A program made the translations under genes and the position numbers. This document shows positions 61,725 through 64,000 of a DNA stretch of 64,000 bases, piece after piece. This DNA is from Phycisphaerae bacterium (GTDB lineage Bacteria > Planctomycetota > Phycisphaerae > Phycisphaerales > UBA1924). The first letter of the stretch is position 1. Each line of letters begins with the position of its first letter. The notes beneath the pieces are model-generated. The model was not told where the DNA came from. It searched no databases and saw only the letters and a program-made list of their open reading frames with translations. The stretch lies in contig VGXM01000007.1 of assembly GCA_016873295.1 (NCBI GenBank), positions 37,563 to 101,562 of the forward strand, written 5' to 3'.

Positions 61725-64000
61725 ATGGCCACGGTGGAGCGGTCCAAGCCCGCGTTCGAAATCAGTGCCCCGAAGGGCGAGCCCCGGGGCGGGGCCTTCG
61801 AGGCCCCGAGGGCCGAGCCCAAGCGGTCCATCCGCGTGCGCGGCGCCAAGGAGCACAACCTCAAGAACATCGACGTGGAGATCCCGCGCGACCGGCTCGT
61901 GGTCATCACGGGCCTGTCGGGGTCCGGCAAGTCCTCCCTCGCCTTCGACACCATCTTCGCCGAGGGGCAGCGCAAGTACATGGAGTCGCTGTCGGCCTAC
62001 GCCCGCCAGTTCCTCGACCAGCTCAAGAAGCCCGACGTCGAGGAGATCGAGGGCATCCCCCCCACCATCGCCATCGAGCAGCGCTCCGCCAGCGGCAACC
62101 CACGCTCCACCGTCGCCACCACCACCGAGATCTACGACTACCTCCGACTCCTCTTCGCCCGCTGCGGCAAGCCCTTCTCCTGGGCCCCCGTCGAGACCCG
62201 CAAGGACGGCTCCGTCGCCAGGCGCTCCGGCGTGCCCATCTCCGCCACCAGCAGCACCCAGATCGTCGACGCGATCATGGATTCGGGCGCGAGCGCCACC
62301 AACCTCATGATCCTGGCCCCCGTCGTCCGCGGCAAGAAGGGCTTCCACCGCGACGTGCTGGAGGACCTGGCCTCCAGGGGCTGGACCCGCGCCCGCGTCA
62401 ACGGCTCCATCGTCGACCTCCGCGACGCCCTCAAGGAGCCCGGCGAGAACCCGCTCAAGTTCGGGCGCTACCACAAGCACTCGATCGACGCCGTGGTCGA
62501 CCGCCTCACGCTCGCGCCGGATTCGCGCCAGCGTCTCGCCGAGTCCGTGGAGCAGGCCCTGCGCCTGGCCGACGGGTCGGTGATCATCTCCTCCGAGACG
62601 AGCCCCGGGCGCAAGCCCGGGGAGCCGCCGCGCTGGACCGACCGCGCCTTCTCCGAGAAGTTCGCCGACCCGGAGCGCCCCGAGTTCGCCCTCGAGGAGA
62701 TCTCGCCCCGGCTGTTCTCGTTCAACTCGCCCTTCGGGGCCTGCCCGACCTGCCACGGCCTGGGGACACTGGTCGAGATGGACGAATCGCTCGCCATCGA
62801 CGAGGCGCTGTCGCTCGCCGAAGGCGCGGTGAAGGCCTGGGCCAAGAACGGCCCGGTGCGGGCCTGGTTCAATCGGCGGCTCCGCAAGTTCTGCAAGGGG
62901 TACGGGGCGGACTTCAACAGGCCCGTGCGCACGTTCACGAAGGAGCAGCGGCGCATCCTGGCGCACGGCCCGACCGCCGAGGAACGCTCCCGATCGGGCG
63001 TCAAGTTCGAGGGCGTCATCCCCAACGTCACGCAGTGGTGGCGCACGACGGAGAACGAGGGCGTCAAGGAGTTCCTGTCGCAGTTCCTTTCGCAGAAGGT
63101 CTGTGACACATGCCTGGGGGACCGCCTTCGCATCGAGGCGCTGCACGTGCTGTTGCGGAGCGGCCACCGGGCCGACACGTCGGGCCTGAGCCGCAACGCC
63201 ATCGGGCGCCCGTCGCAGGACGGCTCGTGGTTGAACATCGCCGAGCTGTCGCGCCTGACGATCACCGACGCCGTGGCGTTCGCCGAGGGGCTCGAGCTCT
63301 CGCGCGAGCAGCGCACCATCGCCGAGCCCATCCTCAAGGAGATCAACAACCGCCTGCGCTTCCTGATGGGCGTGGGCCTCGAATACCTCTCGCTCGACCG
63401 GCGCACGGCCACGCTCTCGGGGGGCGAGGCCCAGCGCATCCGCCTGGCCACCCAGGTCGGCTCCGGGCTCGTCGGCGCCTGCTACGTCCTTGACGAGCCC
63501 ACGATCGGCCTCCACCAGCGCGACAACGCCCGCCTCATCGCCACCCTGCGCCACCTGACCGACATCGGCAACACCGTCCTCATCGTCGAGCACGACGAGG
63601 AGATGATCCGGGCCGCCGACCACGTGCTGGACATGGGCCCGGGTCCGGGCGTCCACGGCGGGCGGGTGGTCGCCCAGGGCTCCGTCGCCGACATCTGCGT
63701 CCACCCGGAATCGCTCACGGGGCAATACCTTTCAGGTCGGCGTTCGATCGCCGCGTCTCCCGCCCGCCGCCCGCTCTCGGAGAAGAAGGTCATCGTGGTG
63801 AAGGGGGCCCGGGCCAACAATCTGAAGAACGTGGACGTGGCCTTCCCCGTGGGTGGGTTCATCTGCGTGACGGGCGTCTCGGGCTCGGGCAAGAGCACGC
63901 TGGTGAACGACGTGCTCCTGCAGGCCGCGCTCAGGCACATGGGCTACCGCGCCTCGCCAGCCGCCCACGACCGCGTCGCGGGCCTTTCCAACCTGGCCCG
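61725..64000 (+). CDS. uvrA: Excinuclease ABC subunit A (3' end outside window)
   Basis: UvrA damage-recognition ATPase; about 758 of ~950 residues are visible and the frame is open at the window end. ATG 61725 has GGAGGG upstream. A 35-residue extension precedes [20 protein letters not shown]; Walker A is [12 protein letters not shown] (about 63-74) and [20 protein letters not shown] is conserved. Also present are the signature [14 protein letters not shown], Walker [16 protein letters not shown], and a second Walker [15 protein letters not shown]. The first zinc module is incomplete. CPTC (Cys340, Cys343) is kept in [13 protein letters not shown], but the partner CxxC expected ~20 residues earlier reads FADPERP. 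The C-terminal zinc finger lies outside the window. Confidence 0.96.
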   Translation, partial: MATVERSKPAFEISAPKGEPRGGAFEAPRAEPKRSIRVRGAKEHNLKNIDVEIPRDRLVVITGLSGSGKSSLAFDTIFAEGQRKYMESLSAYARQFLDQLKKPDVEEIEGIPPTIAIEQRSASGNPRSTVATTTEIYDYLRLLFARCGKPFSWAPVETRKDGSVARRSGVPISATSSTQIVDAIMDSGASATNLMILAPVVRGKKGFHRDVLEDLASRGWTRARVNGSIVDLRDALKEPGENPLKFGRYHKHSIDAVVDRLTLAPDSRQRLAESVEQALRLADGSVIISSETSPGRKPGEPPRWTDRAFSEKFADPERPEFALEEISPRLFSFNSPFGACPTCHGLGTLVEMDESLAIDEALSLAEGAVKAWAKNGPVRAWFNRRLRKFCKGYGADFNRPVRTFTKEQRRILAHGPTAEERSRSGVKFEGVIPNVTQWWRTTENEGVKEFLSQFLSQKVCDTCLGDRLRIEALHVLLRSGHRADTSGLSRNAIGRPSQDGSWLNIAELSRLTITDAVAFAEGLELSREQRTIAEPILKEINNRLRFLMGVGLEYLSLDRRTATLSGGEAQRIRLATQVGSGLVGACYVLDEPTIGLHQRDNARLIATLRHLTDIGNTVLIVEHDEEMIRAADHVLDMGPGPGVHGGRVVAQGSVADICVHPESLTGQYLSGRRSIAASPARRPLSEKKVIVVKGARANNLKNVDVAFPVGGFICVTGVSGSGKSTLVNDVLLQAALRHMGYRASPAAHDRVAGLSNLA

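Overview
The window is a continuous stretch of a very GC-rich bacterial chromosome with ordinary, densely packed genes on both strands. The likely source is a planctomycete of the Phycisphaerae type. The evidence is PEP-CTERM-like C-termini on secreted proteins (41122-41841 and 59373-60194), many short lipoproteins and HEAT/zinc-ribbon proteins without close named families, a sulfatase relic, ECF sigma modules, and scattered small palindromic repeats. This assignment is inference from gene content; no rRNA is present. One tRNA gene, tRNA-Ala(UGC), lies at 47795-47867 on the minus strand.

Layout. 1-770: end of an MFS transporter. 932-3187: periplasmic S41/PDZ protease. 3310-10382: the pyruvate dehydrogenase E1-alpha, E1-beta and E2 genes, interrupted by a heme-motif chemoreceptor, an internally deleted sulfatase and a four-helix-bundle ORF. 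10522-14161: a zinc-ribbon/HEAT membrane protein, purQ (minus) and a DUF1015 protein. 14190-25289: copper/silver export (CopA P-type ATPase, a Cys-rich secreted peptide, a CusC/B/A-type tripartite RND pump, and a periplasmic Cys-rich YHS-like protein). 25337-33697 (minus): a second chemoreceptor, a putative porin, a glycosylasparaginase-type amidase, lipoproteins, a cupin, a transglutaminase-like lipoprotein and a HEAT protein, with a repeat array at 32298-32723. 33787-40747: SPOR lipoprotein, acyl-CoA synthetase, transaldolase, fumarase and BipA. 41122-44740: PEP-CTERM protein and an ECF sigma/membrane/secreted three-gene operon. 44860-47761: soluble transhydrogenase and fumarylacetoacetase. 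47969-55027: outer-membrane protein, GcvH, an ABC exporter pair, a PhoD-like phosphatase, a DUF899 protein and a MOSC protein. 55222-64000: uvrB, a glycosyltransferase, a small membrane protein, a probable inserted segment with a copper-radical-oxidase-like gene, and the start of uvrA, which runs off the window.

The most notable non-coding signals are four. (1) A 279-bp element downstream of uvrB is closed by a 23-bp perfect inverted repeat, contains several nested perfect stems, and has a smaller relative upstream of uvrB. (2) A two-unit repeat array at 32.3-32.7 kb is bounded by 17-bp inverted repeats. (3) A 22-bp perfect palindrome overlaps the -10 box and abuts the start codon of the asparaginase gene. 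(4) At about ten genes a TAnnnT or GATAAT box lies only 5-8 nt before the start codon with no Shine-Dalgarno sequence, which suggests leaderless transcripts.

All family calls come from reading the translated sequence; no database search was run.
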